From an uncultured Clostridia bacterium (GTDB taxonomy: Bacteria; Bacillota; Clostridia; Christensenellales; Borkfalkiaceae), in contig CANROE010000020.1 of the NCBI GenBank assembly GCA_947632195.1, forward strand, positions 1-33,935: a stretch of DNA of 33,935 bases. Direction: 5' to 3'. Positions 33,356 to 33,935 of this stretch are shown here, piece by piece. Every line of letters starts with the position of its first letter. Within the stretch, counting starts at the first letter, position 1. The notes under the pieces were generated by a model. The model was not told the origin of the DNA and ran no database searches. It saw only the letters and a program-made list of their open reading frames with translations. A program made the translations under genes and the position numbers.

Positions 33356-33935
33356 GGGTTTTCGGTTTTGCAAAGAACATCGATAGGGAGAGGGAAGAGA
33401 GCTGCCCCCTTTGAAGGGTGGAGCAGGTCATATTTCGCAATACCATTCCCAAATTGTCATGTCGACCCGCGCGCAGTTCTGATTCTCTAAGCTTATTGCG
33501 AGATTTCTCCGCTTCGCTCGCTTTGCTCGCTACGGTCGAAATGACAATAAAGAGAATGCGGGAGCGAAAAGTCAAATGAAGAAACACGGGGCGAAATGAA
33601 ATATTGGGAATGTCGTCTTTAATTGTCATGTCGAGCGGAGGCGATAGCCGTAGTCGAGACATCTCATCCTCGTCGCCACACGCCCGCTTTTCACGCTTTT
33701 CTTGCGAAAAGCTCGGTTTGCGTGCGGCGGCTCCTCTTCCCGAAAAATCTTGCTCTGCAATCTTTTTCGGGAGCCCTATTATTGCGAGATTTCTCCACTT
33801 CGCTCGCTTTGCTCGCTACGTTCGAAATGACAACAAAAAGAATGCGGGAGCGAAAAGACAAATGAAGAAACACGGGGCGAAATGACAAAATTGAAACATC
33901 GTTCTAAAATTGTCATGTCGACCGAAGTGGAGACA
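33356..33935. repeat. Terminal repeat mosaic
   Basis: No gene is supported. Elements bounded by ATTGTCAT ends lie at 33463-33548 (86 bp), 33622-33834 (213 bp) and from 33909 to the window edge. They are joined by shared filler containing GAATGCGGGAGCGAAAAG and AGAAACACGGGGCGAAATG. The arrangement repeats that around 16134, so a composite unit of about 275 bp is being copied. Confidence 0.85.
33622..33834. repeat. 213-bp MITE-like element, near-duplicate of 16134-16333
   Basis: It is about 90 percent alike by eye to the element at 16134. It has an 11-bp-longer left hairpin (GATAGCCGTAG inserted between the ATGTC and GACAT arms) and the same central hairpin at 33739-33771 with the TC/TC loop. 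Confidence 0.85.

Overview
This window looks like a chromosomal segment of a GC-rich, low-oxygen Firmicute (class Clostridia). The order comM/yifB-dprA-topA-trmFO-hslV-hslU, the FMN riboswitch in front of an ECF riboflavin transporter (ribU), the tsaE-tsaB-rimI run and the CxxC-rich surface lipoproteins all fit that group. Placement in the gut Christensenellales is a guess from style, not a demonstrated assignment. Every gene I can support lies on the + strand. No tRNA, rRNA, transposase, integrase or CRISPR array was seen.

Layout. 1-360 is a tandem repeat array, followed by rplS with its own promoter and terminator, then a large membrane protein with a GT-C-like core (1145-3187). 3230-11875 is a DNA-handling and proteolysis block: comM, dprA, topA, trmFO, hslV and hslU, with hslV and hslU separated by 600 bp of structured repeats. 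11876-12711 is a mosaic of intergenic repeats. 12712-15117 holds a Sel1-repeat protein, hisS and trxA, closed by a strong hairpin. 15248-15958 is a small lipoprotein. 15959-16739 is another repeat mosaic, leading into an FMN riboswitch and ribU. 17575-21296 is a tightly coupled run (tsaE, tsaB, rimI, an alpha/beta hydrolase and a membrane-anchored MurF-like ligase) whose first gene may be leaderless. A terminator and a second strong hairpin precede ddl. After 1 kb of repeats and a full-consensus promoter comes one 3187-residue giant lipoprotein (23642-33205) with a 17-bp-stem terminator, and the window ends in more repeats.

How the genes fit together. comM and dprA act on incoming single-stranded DNA, topA on supercoiling, hslVU on protein turnover, and trmFO, hisS and tsaB/tsaE on tRNA modification and charging. 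The MurF-like protein and Ddl supply the D-Ala-D-Ala end of peptidoglycan. The two lipoproteins and the 1145 membrane protein face outside; the small lipoprotein and the 1145 protein share a discoidin-like domain.

The least ordinary content is of two kinds. First, the giant lipoprotein: a CxxC-rich half with about 210-residue repeats, a triplicated beta-helix half, and a promoter with consensus -35, 17-bp spacer, extended -10 and phased A-tracts. Second, the intergenic repeats: comparing copies within the window shows loop-restricted changes and compensatory changes in stems, so at least three of these hairpins appear to be kept as structures and not only as sequence.
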